Source: JBIQJD01 sp044507695 (GTDB lineage: Bacteria; Bacteroidota; Ignavibacteria; Ignavibacteriales; Ignavibacteriaceae). From it: a stretch of 64,000 nt of DNA. Positions 9,558 through 18,286 of the stretch are shown here, one piece after another; positions within the stretch are counted from its first letter, which is position 1; each line of letters starts with the position of its first letter. The stretch spans positions 41,154-105,153 of the forward strand of contig JBIQJD010000012.1 in the NCBI GenBank assembly GCA_044507695.1. The letters are read 5' to 3'. A program made the translations under genes and the position numbers. The notes below the pieces were generated by a model. The model was not told where the DNA came from. It searched no databases and was given only the letters and a program-made list of their open reading frames with translations.

Positions 9558-10257
9558 AAGTCTTTCTTATCCTGTTTACTTCTTCAATAGTAAGTTTTCT
9601 ATAAGTTCCCGGAGGAATATCGGCGTTAATTCCCGCATAACTTTTTCTATTTAGATTGATAACATTGTATCCTAAAGTATTAAACATTTTTTTTACAAAG
9701 TGATTCCTTCCTTCAACTCCGGTAACTTCAACAAGTGTTTTGTTATTGATTTTGGGAAAAGTAATTTTTGTAAACCTTCCTTTTACCCCATCAAGATAAA
9801 CACCTTTTAATAAGGTTTTTAAATCATCTTCCAGCAAAGGCCTGTTAATTTTAACTTCATAAATACGGGGAACCTTATTTCCGGGATGAGTAAGCAGGTT
9901 GGAAAAATCACCATCATTAGTTAAAAACAAAACACCGGTTGTGTTATAATCAAGCCTGCCAACAGGATAAATTCTCTCATTGCTTTTTATCAGTTCAACA
10001 ACTGTCATCCTGTTTTTTTCATCGTCCGTACTTGTAATAACTCCCTTTGGTTTATTCAGTAAAAAATAAACATGTTTTTTAGGAATTATTTTTTCCCCAT
10101 CAACAGTAACTTCATCTTTCCCGGGATCAACTTTATGTGCAAGATCAACTACAATTTGATTATTAACGCAAACTCTTCCTTCTAAAATAAAACTCTCTGC
10201 TTTTCTCCTTGATGCAATACCACTTTCGGAAATATATTTATTCAGTCTCGTCAGCAT
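9547..10257 (-). CDS. rluB: 23S rRNA pseudouridine synthase, RluB type
   Basis: A 236-residue RluB/RluE/RsuA-type synthase. The S4 RNA-binding domain is at the start (LTRLNKYISESGIASRRKAE) and the catalytic domain has the Asp motif GRLDYNTTGVLFLTNDGD and the conserved EVTGVEGRNHFVKKMF. I chose the ATG at 10257 over a TTG at 10296: it starts directly at the S4 domain and has GGAAG six bases upstream. It then overlaps scpB by 20 bases. The neighbours scpA-scpB-rluB are the standard order in many bacteria. RluB as opposed to RsuA is based on this context and on overall similarity. Confidence 0.93.
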   Translation of the reverse strand: MLTRLNKYISESGIASRRKAESFILEGRVCVNNQIVVDLAHKVDPGKDEVTVDGEKIIPKKHVYFLLNKPKGVITSTDDEKNRMTVVELIKSNERIYPVGRLDYNTTGVLFLTNDGDFSNLLTHPGNKVPRIYEVKINRPLLEDDLKTLLKGVYLDGVKGRFTKITFPKINNKTLVEVTGVEGRNHFVKKMFNTLGYNVINLNRKSYAGINADIPPGTYRKLTIEEVNRIRKTYGG

Positions 10258-10888
10258 TTTGTTCTTCCACAGTTTCACTTTCAAGATTTTCTTCAATCAT
10301 ATTCATCATTATTTTATTTTTTTGTTCAATGAAATCTTCATCCTTCATTATCTCTTCAATCTCTCTTGGTTTTGGAAGATCACTCAATTTATCAAGTCCG
10401 AAATATTTTAAAAACTCATTTGTTGTGCCATATAACAACGGCCTGCCGATTGTTTCTGCTCTTCCGGTAATTGCAATGAGATTTTTTTCAAGCAGCATAT
10501 TTAAAATATAATCTGAATTTACACCGCGGATTGTTTCCAGTTCCGGTTTTGTAAGCGGCTGCTTATAGGCAATAATTGCAAGTGTTTCAAGAGCAGCCTG
10601 GCTTAATCTTCTTTTACTTTTTTCTGAAGAGAGATAACCAACATACTTTGCGTACTCCGGTCTTGTTGCAAAAAGATATCCGCCTGAAATTTTTATAATC
10701 CTGAATGAAAGATTTTGTTCATCATACTTTTTGTTTAATTCTTCAATGGCTGCTTCAACATCACTCGTGCTGATTTGAATTTCTTCTCCGTCAATTCCTT
10801 TTATAGCTTTAACAATATCCGATGCAGGAATGGAATCATCAGAAGAAAAGATTAAAGCTTCAATTATTGAATTATAAATATTTTCCAT
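10238..10888 (-). CDS. scpB: segregation and condensation protein B
   Basis: A 216-residue kleisin-partner protein of the SMC-ScpAB condensin. It shows the double winged-helix pattern, with the signature ALETLAIIAYKQPLTKPEL, IRGVNSDYILNMLLEKNLI and TIGRPLLYGTTNEFLKYFGL between residues 95 and 175. The acidic C-terminal tail (about 185-216, Glu/Met rich) is ordinary. It lies 23 bases after scpA and overlaps rluB. It acts in the cytoplasm in chromosome compaction. Confidence 0.96.
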   Translation of the reverse strand: MENIYNSIIEALIFSSDDSIPASDIVKAIKGIDGEEIQISTSDVEAAIEELNKKYDEQNLSFRIIKISGGYLFATRPEYAKYVGYLSSEKSKRRLSQAALETLAIIAYKQPLTKPELETIRGVNSDYILNMLLEKNLIAITGRAETIGRPLLYGTTNEFLKYFGLDKLSDLPKPREIEEIMKDEDFIEQKNKIMMNMIEENLESETVEEQNADETE

Positions 10889-10911
10889 TTTTATTCTTCC
10901 TGAACAAAACC

Positions 10912-11631
10912 TTAATTTGAATTGAGCTTATACAAAACAAAATTATTGAAATCAGGAGATTCTTTTATACCGATTTTCTGCATCTTTGTTAATTCAAGCA
11001 GCGCAATAAAGGTGATTACAATTCTGATCTTCTCCCTCATACCATCAACCAGGCTTAAAAAATGCAGTTCCGGATTTTTATCAAGCATAGATAAAATAAA
11101 TTCTATTTGTTCATCAATTGTAACATTGATTTTTTTAATTTCATGTACCGGCGGCGGTTTAACTCCTTCAATTACTTTTTTGAATGCTTTTGCAAGATCA
11201 AAAACGGTAACGTTCTTCAGAAGTATTTCATATTCAGGCGGAGATTCTTTTTCATCAGCAGAAAAATTTCCCCGGAAACTAACCTTTCTTTGGTTTGATT
11301 CCAGAAATGTTAATTCCTCTGCAACCTCTTTATATTTTTTATATTCAAGCAGCGCCTGAATAAGTTCAGCACGCGGATCAATCTCTTCACCTTTTTCATC
11401 AACTTCTCTCGGCAGCAGCATGCGCACCTTAATATGCATAAGAGTTGAAGCCATCAGAATAAAATCACCGGCCGTTTCAAGATCAAGCATTTTAATAAGA
11501 TTCACATAATCAAGAAATTCCTTTGTAATCCGGGAGATAGGAATATCGTAGATATTCAATTCATCTCTCTTTATAAAAAATAAGAGAAGATCAAGAGGCC
11601 CTTCAAAATGATCTAACTTAATTTTATACAC
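10912..11631 (-). CDS. scpA: segregation and condensation protein A
   Basis: A 239-residue kleisin subunit of the SMC condensin. The N-terminal domain that binds SMC begins YKIKLDHFEGPLDLLLFFIK; the middle has the typical DFILMASTLMHIKVRMLLP motif; the C-terminal winged helix (residues about 170-235) ends FVTFIALLELTKMQ-like with HFLSLVDGMREKIRIVITFI. Length fits the family. Followed by scpB, rluB and dacB, preceded by trpS with a 27-base gap, so a single leftward operon is likely. Confidence 0.96.
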   Translation of the reverse strand: MYKIKLDHFEGPLDLLLFFIKRDELNIYDIPISRITKEFLDYVNLIKMLDLETAGDFILMASTLMHIKVRMLLPREVDEKGEEIDPRAELIQALLEYKKYKEVAEELTFLESNQRKVSFRGNFSADEKESPPEYEILLKNVTVFDLAKAFKKVIEGVKPPPVHEIKKINVTIDEQIEFILSMLDKNPELHFLSLVDGMREKIRIVITFIALLELTKMQKIGIKESPDFNNFVLYKLNSN

Positions 11632-11658
11632 GCGGCTTATCTTTCCTGATTAATACTG

Positions 11659-12636
11659 TTAACCTAATTTCATTTTTTCACGAACTTCTGCCATTGTAAT
11701 CTGTGCTGTTTTTCTCGCCCGTTTCTCACCATCAATCAGAATTTCTTCAACCTCGTTCAACCGGTCTTCATAATATTTTCTTTTTTCTCTGATAGGATTA
11801 AGAAACTCAGAAATATGTGAAGCGCAATTCATTTTGCAATCAAAGCAGCCTAATGCACCGGAACTGCAGCCTGCTTCAATTTCCGGAACTTCAAGCGGAT
11901 TAAATTTTTTATGAAAAGCAAACACCAAACAAATATGCGGATTTCCCGGATCACCTTTCCGTATTTTATTTGGATCTGTAACTGCTTTTTTCATTTTTGC
12001 TTTTACAGTTTCAGGATCATCAGAAAGCAAGATTGTGTTGTTAAGTGATTTACTCATCTTCGCATTTCCATCTAATCCCGGCAAACGTGAAAACTGAGTA
12101 AGCAGCGGTTCTGGTTCAGGAAAAACTTCTCCCCACTGATTATTAAATCTGCGTGCAATCTCTCTCGTAATTTCAACATGAGGAACCTGATCTTCACCAA
12201 CCGGGACAGCTTCTCCTTTGTAAAGAAGAATATCCGCAGCCTGAAGAACAGGATAACCCAGATGACCAAAAATTATCGTTTCAATATTTAAGTCCCGGAC
12301 CTGATCTTTTAAACTTGGATTTCGCTCAAGCCTGCTCACAGAAATCAGCATTCCAAAAATCAAATTTAATTCTGTATGTTCTTTTACTTTTGATTGCCTG
12401 AACACCGGACTTTTAACCGGATCAATTCCTGAAGCAAGCCAGTCAATCACCATTTCAATTGAATTGGAATAAATTTCTGAAGTATCTAATTGAGTTGTTA
12501 ACACATGATAATCAGCAATAAGATGATAATTATTGTATTCATCCTGCAATTTAACCCAATTTTCCAAAGCTCCCACATAATGCCCGATATGAAGTTTACC
12601 GGTGGGCCTCATTCCACTTAGAATTCTTTTTTTCAA
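11659..12636 (-). CDS. trpS: tryptophanyl-tRNA synthetase with Cys cluster
   Basis: A 325-residue class I synthetase. It has the HIGH signature at 16-19 (GKLHIGHYVG) and KMSKS at 193-197. Between the catalytic core and the C-terminal helices sit Cys236, Cys257, Cys264, Cys267 and Cys271. The spacing C-x20-C-x6-C-x2-C closely resembles the [4Fe-4S] cluster motif described in Thermotoga maritima TrpRS, where the cluster helps contact the tRNA anticodon. That a cluster is bound here is inference. Length and other motifs are normal. Confidence 0.96.
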   Translation of the reverse strand: MKKRILSGMRPTGKLHIGHYVGALENWVKLQDEYNNYHLIADYHVLTTQLDTSEIYSNSIEMVIDWLASGIDPVKSPVFRQSKVKEHTELNLIFGMLISVSRLERNPSLKDQVRDLNIETIIFGHLGYPVLQAADILLYKGEAVPVGEDQVPHVEITREIARRFNNQWGEVFPEPEPLLTQFSRLPGLDGNAKMSKSLNNTILLSDDPETVKAKMKKAVTDPNKIRKGDPGNPHICLVFAFHKKFNPLEVPEIEAGCSSGALGCFDCKMNCASHISEFLNPIREKRKYYEDRLNEVEEILIDGEKRARKTAQITMAEVREKMKLG

Positions 12637-12759
12637 GCCTTATCCATTGATTTTTAATGCGAAAAGATAATAATAATGCATCTAATATTCTCACTTACAT
12701 TGCAATTAAAAATTATCTTTTTTCTTCTGCAGGAAATGAAATGTTGATTTAAATTTTAA

Positions 12760-13259
12760 TCAGGAAAGATAAAGATATGGTTTCCAGTTTTCATCAAGCT
12801 TGCCAACAACATGCTTAATAAACATTATATGGCTCGGTTTAAACGGCTTACAAAGCAGTTTCATATTTGCCTGTTCAGGTGTACGATCACCTTTTTTATT
12901 ATTGCAGGCTGTGCAGGCGCAGATTAAATTTTCCCAGGTATCACCGCCGCCCTGCGCTTTGGGAATGATGTGATCAACTGTAAGCGGCAGATCGCTTCTG
13001 CCGCAGTAACCGCATTTAAAGGAATCTCTGCGCAGAATGTTTTTTCTCGTTAGAACAACTTTTTTGTAAGGCAGCGAAATGAATTGGCTTAATCTTATTA
13101 TGCTTGGCCAGGGATAACTCGAATTGACTGTTCGCAGTTGTTTTCTTTTATCCTGCAAAACCAATTCTGCTTTGCCAAGATAAATTAAGATAAAAGCTTT
13201 TTTGATATTGCAGATAGTTAAAGGTTCGTAACTCTGGTTCAGAATCAGAACCTTGGCAT
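12760..13259 (-). CDS. HNH endonuclease with an apparent one-base frameshift at the start
   Basis: The intact frame (from a TTG at 13164) gives 134 residues containing a zinc/HNH nuclease: CGYCG and CTACNNKKGDRTP around DHIIPKAQGGGDTWENL. Upstream, the same frame continues without a stop and reads KVLILNQSYEPLTICN then KKAFILIYLGKAELVLQDK, which is the conserved N-terminus of this HNH family. The frame has no usable ATG there. An ATG at 13259 with a strong GGGAG Shine-Dalgarno is exactly one base out of register (ATG CCA AGG TTC TGA). A lost base just after the ATG, real or from sequencing, is the simplest reading. Function in the family is unknown; it is not linked to a defence system here. 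Confidence 0.75.
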
Positions 13260-13303
13260 TTAATCTCCCGTTTATTCGTTTGGAAGGTTCGAAGACTTCT
13301 CTC

Positions 13304-13495
13304 CTATTTATTTTTTCTGTTGTTAATAATGAAATAAATTCTAAAAAATATGTAAATGATCATAAGTGCAAAACTGAATCCGAGGAAATATTTAAAATAT
13401 GAATACGGAACAGCATTTGTCATCATCAGTATTAAAAGTACAAATACAATCGTTATCGCTGAATAACTATACCACTGAAAAAATTTAAAATTCAA
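13304..13495 (-). CDS. small two-helix membrane protein, uncharacterised
   Basis: A 63-residue frame with two hydrophobic segments (about residues 11-27 and 35-55) and a basic tail NNRKNK. I do not recognise a family. The start is a TTG without a clear Shine-Dalgarno, and a stop lies two codons upstream, so the start could also be at the internal Met-Met near residue 24. It is placed 45 bases before the HNH gene on the same strand. The composition fits a real membrane protein, but the call rests only on that. Confidence 0.4.
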   Translation of the reverse strand: MNFKFFQWYSYSAITIVFVLLILMMTNAVPYSYFKYFLGFSFALMIIYIFFRIYFIINNRKNK

Positions 13496-13594
13496 GTATT
13501 AGTCTAAAATTTTGAACAAAATTAGTTAGTATTTCTTTCTTTAGCAACGGCAATTTAAAATACAGAAAGGATTGGGCGGAAACTAATTACTTGT

Positions 13595-13975
13595 TTATAG
13601 ATTTTCTTTATAAACAATTGCAACGCAGGCTACATAATCTCTTGAGTGGCTCATAGAAATTTTTAGACTTTTATCATCATTTAAGATTTTGCTTATCTTT
13701 CCAAACAATTTTACAATCGGCATTCCGTTTGGTTCATTAACAATCTCAATATCCTGCCAGCCGATTTCTTTATCCAATCCTGTTGAAAGTGCTTTGTACA
13801 CAGCTTCTTTTGCGGCAAAGCGCGCAGCCAGGTGCTGATACTTATTTGTTTTTGAAAGTGAATACTCAAGTTCGGATGGCGTATAGATTTTCTTTAAAAA
13901 TTGATCACCGTATTTTTCAATACTGTCTTTTATCCTGTCTATTTCAATTATATCTATACCTATTCCAAAAACCAT
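13595..13975 (-). CDS. acpS: holo-[acyl-carrier-protein] synthase
   Basis: A 126-residue AcpS-type phosphopantetheinyl transferase that activates ACP with the 4'-phosphopantetheine of CoA. The first metal-binding motif is GIGIDIIEIDRI, the second RFAAKEAVYKAL (residues about 52-63), and the third ISMSHSRDYVACVAIV at the end. Length is typical. It lies 22 bases after the ggt gene on the same strand, which has no functional meaning that I know of. Confidence 0.96.
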   Translation of the reverse strand: MVFGIGIDIIEIDRIKDSIEKYGDQFLKKIYTPSELEYSLSKTNKYQHLAARFAAKEAVYKALSTGLDKEIGWQDIEIVNEPNGMPIVKLFGKISKILNDDKSLKISMSHSRDYVACVAIVYKENL

Positions 13976-13997
13976 TATTCATTTCTTTAAAACTAAA

Positions 13998-15719
13998 TTA
14001 AAATCCTTCAGCAGAACCATTACCTCTTGGGTCAGTTGCACCATAAATTATATTATTTTCATGATCGATAATTATTCCCTCTGCTCTGCCGAGTGAACGC
14101 GTTCTTCCAATTTTGTATCCCATACTAATTAAATTATTTTTCACATCAAGCGGAAGTGCATAACGTTCGGGTTGAATTTCATCCGGCAGCCATTGATGAT
14201 GAATTCTCGGCTGATTTATAGCGTTCTGAATATCCATTTTAAAATCAATACAGTTTAATATAACCTGCAAAACAACTGTCATAATTGTTGAACCGCCGGG
14301 AGAGCCAACAATCAGATAAGGTTTTTTCTCTTGTAGAACGATAGTTGGCGTCATTGAGCTGAGCATTCTTTTTTCCGGCTGAATAGAATTTGCTTCCGCA
14401 CCTCTTAATCCAAATTGATTCGGTTCACCGGGTTTTGCTGAGAAATCATCCATTTCATTGTTTAGAAGAAAGCCAGCACCATCTACTACAATTTTATTAC
14501 CATAGCTGGAATTAATTGTTGTTGTAGTGCTTACTGCATTTCCAAATGCATCATAAACAGAGTAATGTGTTGTTTCTTCACTTTCATTTGCTGGAGGAAC
14601 TCCCGCTGATATTTGATCTGAAGGAGTAGCTTCTTCTGTAATCTTATTAAAAATTTCTTTTGCATATTCTTTAGATAATAACCATTCTTTTGGAACTGGA
14701 TAAAAATCCTCATCACCCAGATGAACTGTTCTGTCAGCATAAGCATATTTCATCGCTTCAACAAGATGATGAATATACTTGCTGCTTCCCCAATCTTCTT
14801 GTTTAAATTCATAGTTCTCAAGAATGTTCAGCATTTCAATTAACACTATACCGCCAGAACTTGGCGGTGCCATTGAAACAATTTCGTAACCGCGGTATGT
14901 CCCGGTAACCGGTTCACGTTCTACCGCATTATATTTTGCAAGATCTTCATGCGTAATGTATCCGCCATTGCTTTGTACTTGTTTAACAATCAGATCGGCA
15001 GTTTCACCTTTGTAAAAACCATCTCGTCCTTTCTCTTTAATCAGTTTTAATGTTTTTGCAAGATCAGGCTGTCTGAATATTTCACCTTCATTGTATGGCT
15101 CTCCATCCTTTGAAAATACTTTAAATGAAGAAGGGTATTTTGAAAAAGCATCAAGCATAGAAGCAAATGAGCGGGCAGTTCTGTAATCAAGCTGAAAGCC
15201 ATTTTGGGCAAGATTGATTGCAGGCTGAATAACATCTGCAAGTTTCATTGTGCCATATTCTTCAAGAGCATATAACAATCCGGCAACACTTCCCGGTACG
15301 CCTGATGAGGTTACACCTTCACTGCTTAAATCCGGATCATAATTTCCAAGTGAATCTAAAAACATATCACGATGAGCTGACACAGGAGCTTTTTCTCTAT
15401 AATCAACTGTAACATTTCTTCCATCTTTAAGATGAATAACCATGAATCCGCCGCCGCCCAAATTTCCTGCTGAAGGATATGTAACAGCGAGCGCGAATCC
15501 CGTTGCAACTGCAGCATCAACTGCGTTGCCTCCTTTTTTCAAAATATGCAAACCAACTTTTGATGCTAATTCACTTGCAGAAACAACCATACCATTTCTT
15601 GCACGTACCGGATCAGGAGCTTCCGCAAACACTAATGTGTAAATAACTAAAAATATTAAAATGATTTTTTTCAGATTCTTAGAAGAGATTGATATCTGCA
15701 TCAACTTTAATTCCTTCAT
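13998..15719 (-). CDS. ggt: gamma-glutamyltransferase
   Basis: A 573-residue self-processing Ntn hydrolase that cleaves gamma-glutamyl bonds such as glutathione in the periplasm. The precursor has an export segment around residues 17-33. The large subunit has GGNAVDAAVATGFALAVTYP and NLGGGGFMVIHL. Autocleavage is expected before Thr383 of TTHYSVYD, the small-subunit nucleophile; the small subunit keeps SSMTPTIVL and GSPGGSTIM for glutamyl binding. The first ATG overlaps the mlaD gene by 41 bases; a second ATG six codons later (15701) is also possible. Confidence 0.94.
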   Translation of the reverse strand: MKELKLMQISISSKNLKKIILIFLVIYTLVFAEAPDPVRARNGMVVSASELASKVGLHILKKGGNAVDAAVATGFALAVTYPSAGNLGGGGFMVIHLKDGRNVTVDYREKAPVSAHRDMFLDSLGNYDPDLSSEGVTSSGVPGSVAGLLYALEEYGTMKLADVIQPAINLAQNGFQLDYRTARSFASMLDAFSKYPSSFKVFSKDGEPYNEGEIFRQPDLAKTLKLIKEKGRDGFYKGETADLIVKQVQSNGGYITHEDLAKYNAVEREPVTGTYRGYEIVSMAPPSSGGIVLIEMLNILENYEFKQEDWGSSKYIHHLVEAMKYAYADRTVHLGDEDFYPVPKEWLLSKEYAKEIFNKITEEATPSDQISAGVPPANESEETTHYSVYDAFGNAVSTTTTINSSYGNKIVVDGAGFLLNNEMDDFSAKPGEPNQFGLRGAEANSIQPEKRMLSSMTPTIVLQEKKPYLIVGSPGGSTIMTVVLQVILNCIDFKMDIQNAINQPRIHHQWLPDEIQPERYALPLDVKNNLISMGYKIGRTRSLGRAEGIIIDHENNIIYGATDPRGNGSAEGF

Positions 15720-16596
15720 TTTGTAATTGTTCTAATAAAATTTCACTTAATTGATTTAAATGTTTTACTGATTCAATGAGATTATTATAAAGTTCTTTAT
15801 CATTCAATACTTTATTCAAATTATTTTCTTCATCAGATATTTTAGCTGCAAAATTGTTCATGCTTATAAGGAGTGAATCTGTTCTTTTTAAAATAATCTG
15901 CAAATCATTAACAGATGTATTTATTCCTTCTTTATTTGCCGAAATAAATTCTCTCGCTTCACTTGTTAATTCGGCAGCGTTATCGGTCAGGATTTTTATT
16001 CCCGTTCTGTTTTCATCTAGCATCAAATTAATTTTTGTCGTCAGCTCATTCAAGTTGCTTAAAGATGATTTAACATTCCTATTTAATTCTTCATCGGTCA
16101 GATAATCATTTAACGATTTTAATGTAATTTTTAAATCCTCCATTGAATTAAAAAGATCACCTTCAATCTTACCGATCATTGACATCACTGCAGGTATATC
16201 AGCCTGAAATGTTCCGTTCTGCACCTGGTTAAAATCCAATGAAGCGGAAGATGTGCCCGGCAGAACTTCAATCTTTTTTCCTCCCATCAAATCAAGCATT
16301 GTAACGGCAAATTGTGCATCTTCTTTTAACTCAACTTCTTTGTTAATTGAAATTGTAACAATTACATTTTCACCCTGAACTTTAAAATCCTCAACAAAAC
16401 CTTTTCTCACTCCATTTACTGTTACGTAATCTCCAATTTCAAGACCGGATACATTTGCAAATTTTACGCGCAGAATTTTATCAGTTGAAGTTAAACTAAA
16501 ATTTTTTGCCCATGAAAGCACCCAAAGGAAAACGATAAGTCCGATGACCACCATTATTCCAACCTTCAATTCAGTTTTGCTTTTATCCTTTAACAT
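15679..16596 (-). CDS. mlaD: MCE/MlaD domain protein
   Basis: A 305-residue inner-membrane-anchored lipid-transfer protein. One N-terminal transmembrane helix (residues about 11-30) is followed by an MCE domain (about 38-120) with VKFANVSGLEIGDYVTVNGV and VTMLDLMGGKKIEVLPGT, the MlaD hallmark. The rest is helical and rich in Leu/Asn/Glu, as in other long MCE proteins that form a coiled-coil tube. MlaE and MlaF are not in the window unless under other names; the gene starts one base into the stop of the small upstream gene (TAATG). Confidence 0.88.
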   Translation of the reverse strand: MLKDKSKTELKVGIMVVIGLIVFLWVLSWAKNFSLTSTDKILRVKFANVSGLEIGDYVTVNGVRKGFVEDFKVQGENVIVTISINKEVELKEDAQFAVTMLDLMGGKKIEVLPGTSSASLDFNQVQNGTFQADIPAVMSMIGKIEGDLFNSMEDLKITLKSLNDYLTDEELNRNVKSSLSNLNELTTKINLMLDENRTGIKILTDNAAELTSEAREFISANKEGINTSVNDLQIILKRTDSLLISMNNFAAKISDEENNLNKVLNDKELYNNLIESVKHLNQLSEILLEQLQNEGIKVDADINLF

Positions 16597-16967
16597 TATT
16601 GTTCCTTCTGAGCTCTAACGTTTTTAAGAAGAACTTTTAGATCGTGCAGTTCTTCAGATTCAATCATGCTGTCAGCAGCGGCATCCTCAATAAAATATTT
16701 AATCCGGTTAAGCTGTTCTTCTGAGATCTGATCAACAGAGTTGATGCTGTCAATAAAATTATTCAAAATAATACGAAGCGAATCTTTTCCGGGACCTGCT
16801 GAAACAAAATTTAATTTTTCATCAATGTTTTCATTTAAAACTGATTTAATAAAATTTTTACCGGGGGTTAAAAACCAATCATTAAATTTAGTTTGAACGA
16901 TGTACAAAACAGCCGCTGTTAAAATAGTTAAAATTACAATTATTTTAACAAAGCAACCTTTTCTCAA
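16596..16967 (-). CDS. uncharacterised membrane-anchored protein
   Basis: A 123-residue protein with one N-terminal helix (residues 7-24) and a soluble, acidic, helical domain with Ser/Asp/Glu-rich stretches (DSINSVDQISEEQLNRI). I do not recognise a family. Its stop overlaps the mlaD ATG by one base, and it starts one base after the CorC-type gene in the reading direction, so it is tightly coupled to both. A role alongside the MCE protein is a guess from that position only. Confidence 0.7.
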   Translation of the reverse strand: MRKGCFVKIIVILTILTAAVLYIVQTKFNDWFLTPGKNFIKSVLNENIDEKLNFVSAGPGKDSLRIILNNFIDSINSVDQISEEQLNRIKYFIEDAAADSMIESEELHDLKVLLKNVRAQKEQ

Positions 16968-18251
16968 TCATTCACCTTGAAGTTTTTGAATCAACACTTT
17001 CTTAATTCTTTTATTAAAAACTTCCTTCACTGTAAATTTATAGTTTTGTAATTGAAATGTGTAATCTTCTTTTGGAATATGGCCGGCATTATTTAGAACA
17101 AGTCCGGCAACAGTTTCGTAGTCTTCATGCTCCGGAGTGATATTTGTATTTAAAAGTTCATTCAGTTCATCAATCGATAATTTCCCCAGAACAAGAAATG
17201 AATTATTATCAACCTTTGTAACAGAACTTTCTTCTTTATCATATTCATCTCTAATTTCACCAATGATCTCTTCAATAATATCTTCCAGGGTTATTAAGCC
17301 GGCAGTACCGCCATATTCATCAACCACAATTGCAATGTGCATTTTCTTTTCCTGGAATTCATGCATAAGATCATTTATCATTTTTGTTCTTGGAATGAAC
17401 ATCGGTTTGCGTCCAATTTTAGTTAATGAAAGCTGTTTCCGCATCTCCGGGCTTTTGAGGTAAGCAAGAATATCTTTTGAATATAGTAAGCCAACAATTT
17501 CATCAAGAGTTTCATGGTAGATTGGAATACGGCTGTGCCCCGAGTTTGTAATTATACTGAGAAGTTTTTCAAAATCTGTATCATCAGGAATTGCAACAAT
17601 ATCAACGCGTGGAGTCATTACTTCATGAACTGCAACCGATCTGAAATTAACTATGCTTTGAATTAATCCATGTTCTTCTTCAATTATTGTTCCGCGTTCA
17701 TGGCCAAGATCTGCAAGCTCTGCAATCTCTTCCGGAAGAATTGCCATTTTGGATTTATCAAATTTTATTTTTGAAACCAAGGTTTTAATTGTTTCTGTTA
17801 AGGTTTCAGCAACAGGATAAAAAAGAACATTAATCCAGTAAAGAGGAACTGCAGTTAATTTTGAAAAAGCCAGAGGATTTCTTGAAGCCCATACTTTTGG
17901 AGTAACTTCTCCGAATAAAAGCACAAGTAATGTAAGCGCTATTATTTGAATTGTAAGAGCAACCTCTTCAGATATGCTGAAAAAAGATGCTGCTTCAAGA
18001 GCAAGACTGACTCCAATTATTGATGCAGCAACATTTACGATCGTATTGCCTATTAAAATTGTAACGAGCAATCTCCGGGGATAATCAAGGAGTTGATTAA
18101 GATAACGATTAATAAGCGGATTGTTACCCAGATTGTGTTGTAATTTTCTCCGGTCAAGTGAGAACAGTGCAACTTCCGAGCCGGAAAAAAAAGCGGAGAA
18201 AATTAAACAGATAATGAGCGCAATCAGTTTGCTCTGCCAGCTAACGTCCAA
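16968..18251 (-). CDS. hemolysin/CorC family membrane protein (CNNM-CBS-CorC_HlyC)
   Basis: A 427-residue protein. The CNNM transmembrane domain (about 1-190) starts with FSAFFSGSEVALFSLDRRKLQ; two CBS repeats follow (about 205-330, VHEVMTPRVDIVAIPDD and IVVDEYGGTAGLITLEDIIEEIIGE); the C-terminal CorC_HlyC domain (about 345-425) has EDYETVAGLVLNNAGHIPKE. Members of the family are implicated in magnesium/cobalt efflux; the old hemolysin label is not informative. Transport activity is not shown here. Confidence 0.93.
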   Translation of the reverse strand: MDVSWQSKLIALIICLIFSAFFSGSEVALFSLDRRKLQHNLGNNPLINRYLNQLLDYPRRLLVTILIGNTIVNVAASIIGVSLALEAASFFSISEEVALTIQIIALTLLVLLFGEVTPKVWASRNPLAFSKLTAVPLYWINVLFYPVAETLTETIKTLVSKIKFDKSKMAILPEEIAELADLGHERGTIIEEEHGLIQSIVNFRSVAVHEVMTPRVDIVAIPDDTDFEKLLSIITNSGHSRIPIYHETLDEIVGLLYSKDILAYLKSPEMRKQLSLTKIGRKPMFIPRTKMINDLMHEFQEKKMHIAIVVDEYGGTAGLITLEDIIEEIIGEIRDEYDKEESSVTKVDNNSFLVLGKLSIDELNELLNTNITPEHEDYETVAGLVLNNAGHIPKEDYTFQLQNYKFTVKEVFNKRIKKVLIQKLQGE

Positions 18252-18286
18252 AAATTAAATTTATCCCAGGTTGTTGTACAAACTTT

